A DNA stretch of 62,014 bases from Acidimicrobiaceae bacterium (GTDB lineage Bacteria > Actinomycetota > Acidimicrobiia > Acidimicrobiales > RAAP-2), in assembly GCA_003164095.1 (NCBI GenBank), contig PLRX01000100.1:1-62014 (forward strand). Direction: 5' to 3'. How positions within the stretch are numbered: the first letter of the stretch is position 1; the number at the start of each line of letters is the position of its first letter. The position numbers and the translations under genes were made by a program. Below are positions 41,563 to 49,259 of the stretch, piece after piece. The notes under the pieces are model-generated. The model was given only the letters and a program-made list of their open reading frames with translations. It was not told the DNA's origin and did not search any database.

Positions 41563-43008
41563 CTACTTGACGATCCTGACGGTGGAGGTGTTGTCGGCCG
41601 TCCCGAAGGCTGACACGAAGGAGGAGTTCTCGAACAGTAGGTTGCCGCCGTTTCGAACCCTCCATGTCGGAACGTCGATCGTGCCGCCCCCAGCCTCCCG
41701 TCCCACGGCAACGCCGAGGAAGGTGAGCGAACCACCGTCCTGATTGATGCACGGTTGGGGGTTCAGGCGCCTGCATGAGATCGCTCCGCCGACGAACGTG
41801 ACCTGCGCGTTGCTGCCGGGACTCGAAAGGGCGACGTGATGGAATCCCGTGCAATCGGAGATGGTGATCGGACCACCGAGGAACTCGACCATGTTGAACC
41901 CGGCGTCGTCGATGCAATTGGAGATGGTGACATTGTCGGAACCACGTCCGGCGATGTCGGATTCGAAGTCGAACCCGGCGTCAGCGGGGCTGACGATGTG
42001 CACGTTGTTCAACGTCGAATCGGACACCTCTGCCAAGGTGACTCCCTGGCGTCCGGCGTTGATGGTGGTGAAGCCGTCCACTGTCAGTCCGGTGACTGGA
42101 GTCCGATCGATCGGCGTGTGCGCGACGAGTTCCAGTCCGTCACCCCACGTGTCCTTGGCGGTGACACCGATGATGGTCACGTCGGTGGCGGACACCAGCT
42201 TGATGCCGGCCTCGGTCACCAACTTCGGGTGGAAGGCGCCAGTCGCGTTGGCTCCGAGCACCGTCAGTCCTGAGAGGGTCACGTGGGAAGTCTCATGCAC
42301 GCTGATGATCGGCTTCAGGCAGTCCCAGCTGGCATCGGGAGGCACCACGGTGGACGGGTCGTAGAACGTGCCCCCGATGATGGTGATCGGGCTCCGCAGA
42401 TGGATGCCCTGGGGAACGTCGTAGCAGGCGGTTGTCGACGACCGGAAGACCGACCCGGCGGGTAGCGAGTCGAGATACGTCTGCAGGCCCGGCGTCGCGG
42501 GCGAGGAACAGGTCGAGTCGAACGTGGCCGGACCGGGGACCGTGGTCGGTTCCGTCGTCGCTGTGGTTGTGGGCGGAACGGTGGTCGTTGACGTCGGGAC
42601 CGTGGTCGTGGTCGTCGTCGTCGTGCCCGTACCGCCCTGTCCCGACCGACCAGTGGACGACGGCTGGGTCGTGGCGGTGGGCGCCACCGTGGTCACGGTG
42701 GTGGACGTCACGCCTGCGGGCGTAGTGGTCACGGTGGTCGTCGACGTGGTCACCGACTGGGGGCGCGTGGTCGTGGTCACCGTGGTCGTCGGCGACACGA
42801 CGGTGGTTCGCGTGGTGGCGCGGCCGGGAGCGGCGGTGGCGACGACCTGGTGGGTGCCCACGGCGCCGGCGGGCCCGGTGGGGGCACTTGCCACCAGTGC
42901 CGTGCCGACGAGGACCGCGACCACGGCGATACCGGTCCCGATGCGCGTGCCGATCGACCGGCGCGGGCGAATGCCCTGCCGGAATCCTGCGTCCTGCCCC
43001 TGCTGCAT
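41563..43008 (-). CDS. Secreted right-handed beta-helix protein with Thr-rich stalk
   Basis: The 481-residue protein starts at the minus-strand ATG at 43008, preceded by GGAGGGG. It has a basic N-terminus, a signal or anchor helix (GIAVVAVLVGTALVASAP) and a Thr/Pro/Val-rich stalk at about 60-160. A pectate-lyase-like parallel beta-helix follows, with coils such as SHVTLSGLTVLGANATG, TDVTIIGVTAKDTWGDG and DSTLNNVHIVSPADAGFDF. It contains paired Cys residues. No polysaccharide-lyase catalytic set could be identified, so it may be an adhesin-like or glycan-binding protein. Its leader carries the c-di-GMP-type riboswitch. Confidence 0.82.
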   Translation of the reverse strand: MQQGQDAGFRQGIRPRRSIGTRIGTGIAVVAVLVGTALVASAPTGPAGAVGTHQVVATAAPGRATTRTTVVSPTTTVTTTTRPQSVTTSTTTVTTTPAGVTSTTVTTVAPTATTQPSSTGRSGQGGTGTTTTTTTTVPTSTTTVPPTTTATTEPTTVPGPATFDSTCSSPATPGLQTYLDSLPAGSVFRSSTTACYDVPQGIHLRSPITIIGGTFYDPSTVVPPDASWDCLKPIISVHETSHVTLSGLTVLGANATGAFHPKLVTEAGIKLVSATDVTIIGVTAKDTWGDGLELVAHTPIDRTPVTGLTVDGFTTINAGRQGVTLAEVSDSTLNNVHIVSPADAGFDFESDIAGRGSDNVTISNCIDDAGFNMVEFLGGPITISDCTGFHHVALSSPGSNAQVTFVGGAISCRRLNPQPCINQDGGSLTFLGVAVGREAGGGTIDVPTWRVRNGGNLLFENSSFVSAFGTADNTSTVRIVK

Positions 43009-43010
43009 GG

Positions 43011-43149
43011 CCCCTCCATCTGCCCACTGAGGGTCGGGCGCGCCAAGGCGGCATCGATGGTGGTGCCTGCTCCGGCAACCCGGCTGACTCGGTGAGCCCC
43101 GTGGTGTTGCGTCCCCTCCTCGCAGAGGGTTTGCCCTTGTCCTGCAGGC
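43011..43149 (-). promoter_or_regulatory. Cyclic di-GMP-I (GEMM-I) riboswitch in the beta-helix gene leader
   Basis: Read on the minus strand from 43149: an outer stem GCCTGC (43149-43144) pairs with GCAGGC (43070-43065). Inside are AGGGCAAACC (43137-43128), a stem CCCTCT/GGAGGG closed by a GCGA (GNRA) tetraloop at 43123-43120, GGACGCAA (43114-43107), and AGCCGGGTTGCCGG (43085-43072). These blocks, their order and the GNRA loop match the GEMM-I aptamer, in which that tetraloop docks in the other helix. Downstream, CCCTC (43033-43029) can pair with GAGGG of the Shine-Dalgarno sequence (43016-43012), a possible translational switch. No fold was computed. Confidence 0.8.
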
Positions 43150-43179
43150 TCCGTCTCCTGTGCACGGTGCCTTATGAGT

Positions 43180-43208
43180 ATCGTACGCTTCGTGTGCAAT
43201 TACCGCAA
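43180..43208 (-). promoter_or_regulatory. Promoter of the riboswitch-beta-helix transcript
   Basis: On the minus strand TTGCGG (43208-43203) is followed by 17 bases and TACGAT (43185-43180). Transcription would start near 43173, just before the outer stem of the riboswitch, giving a leader of about 165 bases. The rest of the 352-base divergent gap (43009-43360) holds the riboswitch and, to the right, a possible N-terminal extension of the flippase gene. Confidence 0.55.
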
Positions 43209-43346
43209 TGAGTGATGAGGAAAACGCACAACGTGGTGACAAAGGTCCCTCGCCCGCCGTACACGGGGTCGACGCCGCAGGTGCCTCCGTGTCCGTCGGG
43301 GGACCGACGGGTGCGCGGAGTCCTCGGGACGAGGTGTCCCGCCACC

Positions 43347-43352
43347 TAGTCT
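43347..43352 (+). promoter_or_regulatory. -10 box TAGTCT, leaderless arrangement
   Basis: TAGTCT ends nine bases before the ATG at 43361. It supports that ATG over the upstream in-frame ATG at 43208. Confidence 0.4.
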
Positions 43353-43360
43353 CAGGACGG

Positions 43361-46021
43361 ATGGACGAGGCAGCGACGGACGGACAGCGAACAGTGGCGA
43401 AGGCGGCGACCGATCCCGGTCCGCCGCCTGCGCCTGCACCCGACGTACCGCAGGGCACCGGCCGGTGGTCGGCACGCTCGTGGCGGGCCATCTTCTTCGC
43501 CCCCGTCGGGGACGGCCGTCGTCGTCGGCGGGGCAGCGACGCCATCCGCGTCGGGATCGCGCTGCTGGTGGTCGTGATCTGCTGGCTCGCCACCCGCGTC
43601 AACCCGTCCAGCGAGAAGGCCCTCATCAGTGCCGTCACCCCGGTGCCCGAGGGCATCAAGTGGCTGGTGACCTCGGTCGCCTGGGTGGGCTCGGTCGGAC
43701 TCGTGGTCGTGGTCGTGGCCCTCGCCCTGATCTCGCGCCGGACCGAGGTCATCCGTGACACCGTGCTGGCGGGGGCCGGTGCCTGGTTGGTGTGCGTCGG
43801 ACTCGGCGTCCTGCTCGGCCCGGACGGCGGCCGACCGACGGCCACTGCGCCCCACGGGTTCGACCTGGCGTTCCCGGTGGCCCGGGTGGCGGCAGCGGTG
43901 GCGGTGGCCGCCGCGGCCATGCCCTATTTGAGCCGCTGGGTCCAGCGGGCGATCCTCGTGACGGTCGCCCTCCTGGCCGTGGCCACCATGGTGTCGGGCT
44001 ACGGGCTGCCGGTTGCCGTGCTGGCCAGCCTGGCGATCGGCGTGCTGCTCACCGCGATCGTGCACCTGGTCTTCGGGTCGCCGCTCGGACTCGCCTCGGC
44101 CGCCGAGGTGAAGCTCCTGCTCGCCGACCTGGGCATCGCCGTCGATGGGATCGAGCCTGCGTCGAAGCAGTCATGGGGGATGGGCAGGTTCTCGGCACGA
44201 CTGGACGGCAGCAGCCTCGACGTGTCGTTCTACGGCCGCGACGCGGCGGATGCGCAGCTGCTGTCGAAGACGACCCGATTCCTCCTCTACCGGGACTCCG
44301 GCCCCACCCTCACCTTCACGCGCCGCCAGCAGGTCGAGCACGAGGCGTACCTGACGTTGATGGCCGACCGGGCCGGTGCCCGGGTCGCCACCGTCCTCGC
44401 CGCCGGACCGGCGGGACCGGCGAAGGACGCGCTGTTGGTGACCCGGCCGCCGCCCGGTCGGCGGCTCGCCGAGCTCGCTCCCTTCGTCCTGCCGGCGGCG
44501 GAGACATCCGATGGTGGGGAGGACGGGGGTTCCGCCGGAACGGACGTCCTGACCGAGGCCGTGGAGTCGGACGTCCGGCCGGATGTCGTGGAGTCGGACG
44601 CCGTGGAGTCGGACGCCGCCGCGCCCGCGCCCACCGACCGCGCCCTCACCGACGAGGCACTCGACGGGATCTTCGCCCAGGTGCTCAACCTGCGGCGCGC
44701 CGGTATCGCCCACGGCGCACTGTCGACCGAGACGATCGTGCTCGCCGACGATGGCACGTCGGGTCTCGTGGACATGCGCGCCGCGGCCACTGTGGCCACC
44801 ACCGACCAGCTCGACCGGGACCTCGCAGCGACGATGGCCGCGACGGCGTTGGTGGCCGGACCGGAGCGGGCCGCTGCCGCCGCGGCCCGCACGGTCCCGT
44901 CCGACGCGCTGGCTGCCGCCCTGCCGTACCTCCAGCGGGCCGCCCTCGACCCGATCGCCTCGCGGACCCTGCGGGGTAAGAAGCCGATCCTGGCGGCACT
45001 ACGCGACGAAGGGGCCAAGGCGGCCGACATCGAGGTCCCCAAGCTCATCGAGCCGCGACGCATCAGCTGGGTGAACCTCGTCCTGGTGGTGGGCACCCTG
45101 ATCGGCGGGTGGGCGCTCATCGGCGTGCTGGTCAACGTGACCCACTCGTGGAGCACCATCACGGGCGCCAGGTGGGGCTGGGTGGCGGCCGTGTTCGTGC
45201 TTGCCCAGGCCGTCTACCCGGCCCTGGCCGTCACGACGATCGGATCGGTGACCGACACGATCCCGTACGGCAGGACCGTCGCCCTCGAGGTGTCGAACAC
45301 CTTCGTGTCCCTGGCCGGGGGCACGATGGGCTCACTCGCCACCCGCGTCCGCTTCTTCCAGCAGCAGGGCTACGACGCCACGCTGGCCGTCAGCTCCGGC
45401 GTCCTGATCTCCACGGCGAGCTGGATCGTGAAGGGCGGCCTGTTCGTGATCGCCATCCCGATCGCCATCTCGCAGTTCCACTTCGGCGATGCCCCGACGA
45501 GCACCGGTGGCGGGTCGGGGAGCTCGACGGCGACACTGGTCTGGATCATCGTCATCGCCGTCGTTGGGCTCGGGATCGTGCTGGGACTCCTGTTCGCCAT
45601 CCCGCGGTGGCGGCGGCTGGCAGCGGCCAAGCTCCGGCCGAAGGCGTCCGAGGTCTGGAAGCACCTCAAGGTGCTCTCCACCCACCCCCGCAACCTGGTG
45701 GAGATCTTTGGTGGCGAGATCGTCGGCCAGCTGTTGGTCGCCATGGCCCTGGGCGCCGCACTGCACGCCTTCGACCAGCACCTGAGCCTCGCCTCACTGC
45801 TGATCGCGCTGACGCTGGGGTCGATGATCGGCGGCATTTCGCCGGTGCCGGGTGGCATGGGCGTGGTGGAGGCCGGGATGATCCTGGCCCTGACCGCGGC
45901 GGGCATCCCCCAGGACGACGCTGTCGCGGCTGTCTTCGTCCAGCGGCTCTTCACCGCCTACCTCCCGCCGATCTGGGGCTGGTTCTTCCTCATCTGGATG
46001 CGGAAGAAGGAATATCTGTAG
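43361..46021 (+). CDS. Membrane protein: pseudokinase-like domain plus MprF/AglD-type flippase domain
   Basis: The protein is about 886 residues (937 if ATG 43208 is used). After a disordered Pro/Ala-rich start come several transmembrane helices. A cytoplasmic domain (about 250-540) has a protein-kinase outline: VEHEAYLTLMADRAGARV for the N-lobe and AGIAHGALSTETIVLADDG for the catalytic loop. The catalytic Asp is replaced by Ala (HGA, His451), and DFG reads DMR. Residues about 565-870 are an LPG_synthase_TM/UPF0104 domain with GGTMGSLATRVRFFQQQGYD and PGGMGVVEAGMILALTAAGI. Such domains flip lipids or lipid-linked sugars. No lysyltransferase domain is present. Confidence 0.8.
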   Translation: MDEAATDGQRTVAKAATDPGPPPAPAPDVPQGTGRWSARSWRAIFFAPVGDGRRRRRGSDAIRVGIALLVVVICWLATRVNPSSEKALISAVTPVPEGIKWLVTSVAWVGSVGLVVVVVALALISRRTEVIRDTVLAGAGAWLVCVGLGVLLGPDGGRPTATAPHGFDLAFPVARVAAAVAVAAAAMPYLSRWVQRAILVTVALLAVATMVSGYGLPVAVLASLAIGVLLTAIVHLVFGSPLGLASAAEVKLLLADLGIAVDGIEPASKQSWGMGRFSARLDGSSLDVSFYGRDAADAQLLSKTTRFLLYRDSGPTLTFTRRQQVEHEAYLTLMADRAGARVATVLAAGPAGPAKDALLVTRPPPGRRLAELAPFVLPAAETSDGGEDGGSAGTDVLTEAVESDVRPDVVESDAVESDAAAPAPTDRALTDEALDGIFAQVLNLRRAGIAHGALSTETIVLADDGTSGLVDMRAAATVATTDQLDRDLAATMAATALVAGPERAAAAAARTVPSDALAAALPYLQRAALDPIASRTLRGKKPILAALRDEGAKAADIEVPKLIEPRRISWVNLVLVVGTLIGGWALIGVLVNVTHSWSTITGARWGWVAAVFVLAQAVYPALAVTTIGSVTDTIPYGRTVALEVSNTFVSLAGGTMGSLATRVRFFQQQGYDATLAVSSGVLISTASWIVKGGLFVIAIPIAISQFHFGDAPTSTGGGSGSSTATLVWIIVIAVVGLGIVLGLLFAIPRWRRLAAAKLRPKASEVWKHLKVLSTHPRNLVEIFGGEIVGQLLVAMALGAALHAFDQHLSLASLLIALTLGSMIGGISPVPGGMGVVEAGMILALTAAGIPQDDAVAAVFVQRLFTAYLPPIWGWFFLIWMRKKEYL

Positions 46022-46055
46022 ACCAGGCGCGCCGCGCCGCCGCGGGCGGTTCCGC

Positions 46056-46727
46056 TCAGCCGTCGAGCCGGCGGGGCCCCGTGTCCTCCAGGCCAGGGAA
46101 GTTCCGCAGCCGGCCGAGGGTCCCGAGCCTGCCCACGTTCACCCCGGTGTCGGCGGCCCGCAGCATCCGCAGGTCGCCCCGGCTGTTCCCGTAGGCCCAC
46201 AGCCGGGCGTCCTCGAGGTCGTTGTCAGCCATCCACAGCCGCAACCGACGGATCTTCTCCTCACCCCGGCAGTTGCCACCCTCGTAGCGCCCGGTCAGTC
46301 GGCCCGACTCGTCGACCTCGAGCAGTGTGGCGATCGACCCGTGGGCCGCCAGCCGCTCGGCGGCCACCCGGATGTAGGCGTCCGGCGAGGCCGACACCAC
46401 TACGATCCGGTCGCCCCGGCCGCGGTGCCAGTCGAGCCGCCGGCGCACGTCGGGCCGGACGTGTGCGGCCAGGTGGCCCACCGCGAACTCGGCGCCCACC
46501 CGGTCGAGGTGTTCGGCGTCCACTCCGCCGAGCACGCGGGTGAACAGCTCCTCCTTCGTCCGGTCGGCCACTTCACCGCCGGCCACCGCGGCATGGGCCA
46601 GGCGCGGTGCCAGCTGGGCCGAGGCCCGGGCCACGGCAGCACGACCGGCCACCGCACTCAGGAAGTCGAACACGCTCCCGCCGGTCGTCAGGGTCCCGTC
46701 GAAGTCGAATGCGGCGACGTCAGGCAC
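46056..46727 (-). CDS. HAD-IB family phosphatase (SerB-like)
   Basis: The 223-residue protein starts at GTG 46727 after GGGGGA. It has the HAD motif FDFDGTLT (Asp8, Asp10), motif II VVVSASPDAYIR and the late acidic motif YGNSRGDLRML. The spacing and the small helical cap match HAD-IB enzymes (PSP/HPP-like hydrolases of phosphoserine, phosphoglycolipid or sugar phosphates). It lies 12 bases downstream of the crotonase gene and is probably co-transcribed. Confidence 0.85.
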   Translation of the reverse strand: MPDVAAFDFDGTLTTGGSVFDFLSAVAGRAAVARASAQLAPRLAHAAVAGGEVADRTKEELFTRVLGGVDAEHLDRVGAEFAVGHLAAHVRPDVRRRLDWHRGRGDRIVVVSASPDAYIRVAAERLAAHGSIATLLEVDESGRLTGRYEGGNCRGEEKIRRLRLWMADNDLEDARLWAYGNSRGDLRMLRAADTGVNVGRLGTLGRLRNFPGLEDTGPRRLDG

Positions 46728-46739
46728 GATTCCCCCGAC

Positions 46740-47525
46740 TCAGGCGTCGGTGCCGGCGACGGTCGCCCCGGCCCGGCCCGCTCCATCGGCGAAGCGCGAC
46801 GCACCCTCGAGCGCCTCGCCCGAGGACAGGCTGTCGAGGCCGAGCCTGGTCTCGACCAGGAGCGCCTCGTCCACCGGCAGGTCCCACTGGGCGAGCGCCG
46901 ACCGGCGGTCGTTGCGCATGCAGGCCTGGGGGAGAGCGGCGAGCTCGGTGGCCCAGGCGATCGACTCCTCGAGTGCGGTGCCCGACGGGACGACCCGGTT
47001 GGCCAGTCCCATGGACAGCGCCTCCGCCGCCCCCACCGCACGGCCACTCAGGATCAGGTCCATGGCCCGCCCCTCGCCGACGATGCGGGGGAGCCGGACG
47101 GTGCCACCGTCCACCAGCGGCACGCCGAAGCGCCGGCAGAAGACGCCGAACACGGCGTCCTCGGCGGCGACCCGGAGATCGCACCACACGGCGAGCTCGA
47201 GCCCACCGGCGACGGCATGGCCCTCGACGGCGGCGATCACGGGCTTGGAGAGCGCGAGTCGTGTCGGCCCCATCGGCCCCGGGCCGCCCTCGGTGACGCG
47301 GTTGCCCGTGCCCGAGGCGATGGATTGCAGGTCGGCGCCCGCACAGAAGGTGCCGTCGGCGCCGGTCAGCACGGCGACGGACGCGGTGGCATCGGTGTCG
47401 AACGCCTCGAACGCCGTCAGCAGGGCGTCGGCCGTCGGTCGGTCGACGGCGTTGCGACGCCGGGGGCGGTCGATGGTCACGATGGTCACCGGACCGTGTC
47501 GCTCCACGCGCAGGGGATCGCTCAT
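46740..47525 (-). CDS. Crotonase-superfamily (enoyl-CoA hydratase-like) protein
   Basis: The 261-residue protein has VTIVTIDRPRRRNAVDR, GADGTFCAGADLQSI, EGHAVAGGLELAVWCDLRVA and CRRFGVPLVDGGTVRLPRIV. The oxyanion-hole residues are present. The first catalytic Glu position is not conserved and the second is Asp, as in the crotonase at 11660. It starts at ATG 47525 and forms a two-gene unit with the HAD phosphatase. Confidence 0.87.
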   Translation of the reverse strand: MSDPLRVERHGPVTIVTIDRPRRRNAVDRPTADALLTAFEAFDTDATASVAVLTGADGTFCAGADLQSIASGTGNRVTEGGPGPMGPTRLALSKPVIAAVEGHAVAGGLELAVWCDLRVAAEDAVFGVFCRRFGVPLVDGGTVRLPRIVGEGRAMDLILSGRAVGAAEALSMGLANRVVPSGTALEESIAWATELAALPQACMRNDRRSALAQWDLPVDEALLVETRLGLDSLSSGEALEGASRFADGAGRAGATVAGTDA

Positions 47526-47598
47526 GGTCTCAGCATGGCTGCTGGCGGGCGGTCCGGCCAGTACCCCCGATTCCGGTCGTTAAACCTGACGGATCCGG

Positions 47599-47627
47599 TC
47601 GACAATTGCCCGGGACCCGGCTAAGGT
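47599..47627 (+). promoter_or_regulatory. Promoter of the peroxiredoxin gene
   Basis: TCGACA (47599-47604), a 17-base spacer and TAAGGT (47622-47627) make a good housekeeping-type promoter. Transcription would start near 47634, giving a leader of about 140 bases that ends in the ribosome-binding site AAGGAG. Confidence 0.6.
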
Positions 47628-47772
47628 GTCGTCCTGTCGCTCCGGGAGAAACCGGTGGGCCGCCGGTGGACCGGTCCGCACCAGGCGACGAGCAGCGCAG
47701 CACCGCTGCAGCCACCGACGCACACCACCGCCCGAGCGCGAACGCACGAGCACGAACGACAAGGAGCACGAC

Positions 47773-48408
47773 ATGGCCATCCGCCTGGGCGACGAGGCCC
47801 CCGACTTCACCGCCGACACCACCGAAGGCACGATCAACTTCCACGAGTACCTCGGGGACAGCTGGGGCGTGCTCTTCTCGCACCCGAAGGACTTCACGCC
47901 GGTCTGCACGACCGAGCTGGGCGCCTTTTCCGCCGCCAAGGCCGAGTTCGACAAGCGCAACACGAAGCTCATCGGGCTGTCCGTCGACGACGTCTCCTCC
48001 CACAGCAAGTGGGCCGGCGACATCGAGGAGACGCAGGGCACGGCCCTCGCCTTCCCGCTGATCGGCGACGAGGACCGCAAGGTGGCCGACCTCTACGACA
48101 TGATCCACCCGAACGCCAATGACACCCTCACGGTGCGCTCGGTGTTCATCATCGGCCCCGACAAGAAGGTGAAGCTCACCCTCACGTACCCGGCCTCGAC
48201 CGGCCGCAACGTCGACGAGATCCTCCGGGTCATCGACTCGCTGCAGCTGACCTCCGACTACAAGGTCGCCACCCCGGTGAACTGGAAGGACGGCGACGAC
48301 GTCATCGTCGTGCCGGCCCTGTCGGACGAGGAGGCCACCGAGCGCTTCCCCAAGGGGTTCACGGCCCTCAAGCCGTACCTGCGGGTCACCCCCCAGCCCA
48401 ACAAGTAG
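47773..48408 (+). CDS. 1-Cys peroxiredoxin (Prx6-type)
   Basis: The 211-residue protein has the Prx6 active site HPKDFTPVCTTELG with peroxidatic Cys45. The C-terminal domain of this class is also present (VATPVNWKDGDDVIVVP, then FPKGFTALKPYLRVTPQP). It reduces hydrogen peroxide or organic hydroperoxides in the cytoplasm. ATG 47773 follows AAGGAG. Its own promoter and a strong downstream hairpin make it a single-gene unit. Confidence 0.93.
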   Translation: MAIRLGDEAPDFTADTTEGTINFHEYLGDSWGVLFSHPKDFTPVCTTELGAFSAAKAEFDKRNTKLIGLSVDDVSSHSKWAGDIEETQGTALAFPLIGDEDRKVADLYDMIHPNANDTLTVRSVFIIGPDKKVKLTLTYPASTGRNVDEILRVIDSLQLTSDYKVATPVNWKDGDDVIVVPALSDEEATERFPKGFTALKPYLRVTPQPNK

Positions 48409-48435
48409 TCCCCACCGCCCCCCGGGGTGGGTGCT

Positions 48436-48475
48436 GACGCACCGGATCCGGCCGATGGGCCGGATCCGGTGCGTC
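48436..48475 (+). terminator. Perfect 18-bp hairpin after the peroxiredoxin gene
   Basis: Bases 48436-48453 pair without mismatch with 48458-48475 around the loop GATG. The stem contains GGATCCGG twice. There is no T tract. The hairpin begins 28 bases after the stop and probably ends the peroxiredoxin transcript. Confidence 0.8.
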
Positions 48476-48745
48476 CGGGCCGTTGTCGCAGGCCCTAACC
48501 CGACGACCGGGACGACGGTCCGGGGTCCGGTCCCGTGACGACCGTGCAGTCCAGGCGGGGAACGACGCCCCGGATCCGACACCAGGCGGCACCCCGGCTC
48601 CCGCCCCCGGCGGGGCACCGGACACCACTTGACGAGGGCGGATCCCCGGATGGACCGCCTCCGCTGGTCGGTTCCTGCTACCATTACCGGGTCGGCGTGT
48701 TCTGTCCGCCGGCCACCACCACGATTCCAGAGGTCTACTTTCCAC
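48476..48745 (+). other. Non-coding stretch before rpsO
   Basis: With the terminator hairpin this forms a 337-base gap without a convincing gene. The only promoter-like element noticed is a -10 box TACCAT at 48679-48684, which would give an rpsO leader of about 55 bases. No known riboswitch or small RNA was recognised. The ribosome-binding site of rpsO is weak (AGAGG about 15 bases before the ATG). Confidence 0.4.
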
Positions 48746-49003
48746 ATGCCAGACAAGCAGGCAACCATCGCCGAGTACCGTCTCCACGACACGGACACGG
48801 GCTCGCCCGAGGTGCAGATCGCCATCCTGAGCGAGCGCATCGTCCACCTGACGGAGCACCTGAAGGTGCACAAGGGCGACCACCACACACGCCGCGGCCT
48901 CCTCAAGCTGATCGGCCGTCGCCGTCGCCTCCTCGACTACGTCCGCAACAACGACGTCGAGCGCTACCGCGAGATCATCAGCCGACTCGGCCTCCGCCGC
49001 TAG
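48746..49003 (+). CDS. rpsO: 30S ribosomal protein S15
   Basis: The 85-residue protein is S15. It has the conserved [35 protein letters not shown] and [13 protein letters not shown], ending in [12 protein letters not shown]. It binds 16S rRNA in the small subunit platform. The order rpsO-pnp is conserved in bacteria; here 256 bases separate the two. Confidence 0.97.
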   Translation: MPDKQATIAEYRLHDTDTGSPEVQIAILSERIVHLTEHLKVHKGDHHTRRGLLKLIGRRRRLLDYVRNNDVERYREIISRLGLRR

Positions 49004-49017
49004 GCACACCAGACGCT

Positions 49018-49039
49018 CCGCCCGGCTCCGGCCGGGCGG
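49018..49039 (+). terminator. Hairpin after rpsO
   Basis: A 9-bp perfect stem (CCGCCCGGC with GCCGGGCGG) with loop TCCG starts 14 bases after the rpsO stop. It is followed by TCGCAATTTCT, a weak T-containing tail. It may terminate or attenuate rpsO transcripts before pnp. Confidence 0.6.
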
Positions 49040-49171
49040 TCGCAATTTCTCCGCCGGCCGCGTGCCGGGGGATCGCAGGTCGGCACCACGTTGTCCTGCA
49101 GCAGGAACGGCCCCCACGCCGTGGGCGACCGTGTCACACCACACCAATTGGGCTCCCATCGAGGTCAGTCA

Positions 49172-49221
49172 CCAGTTGCCGATCACCGGGCCCGACCGTG
49201 GGCCGGGTGGCCGACAACTGG
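49172..49221 (+). promoter_or_regulatory. Large leader hairpin before pnp
   Basis: CCAGTTG (49172-49178) pairs with CAACTGG (49215-49221). An internal loop follows, then CACC/GGTG and GGCCC/GGGCC close the loop GACCGT. It ends 38 bases before the pnp start. In E. coli the pnp leader folds into an RNase III-cut stem that PNPase uses to autoregulate; this hairpin could play a similar part (inference). Confidence 0.45.
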
Positions 49222-49259
49222 GAACTGGCTCGGGGAGTCCCCGAACCACAAGGAGCGTC

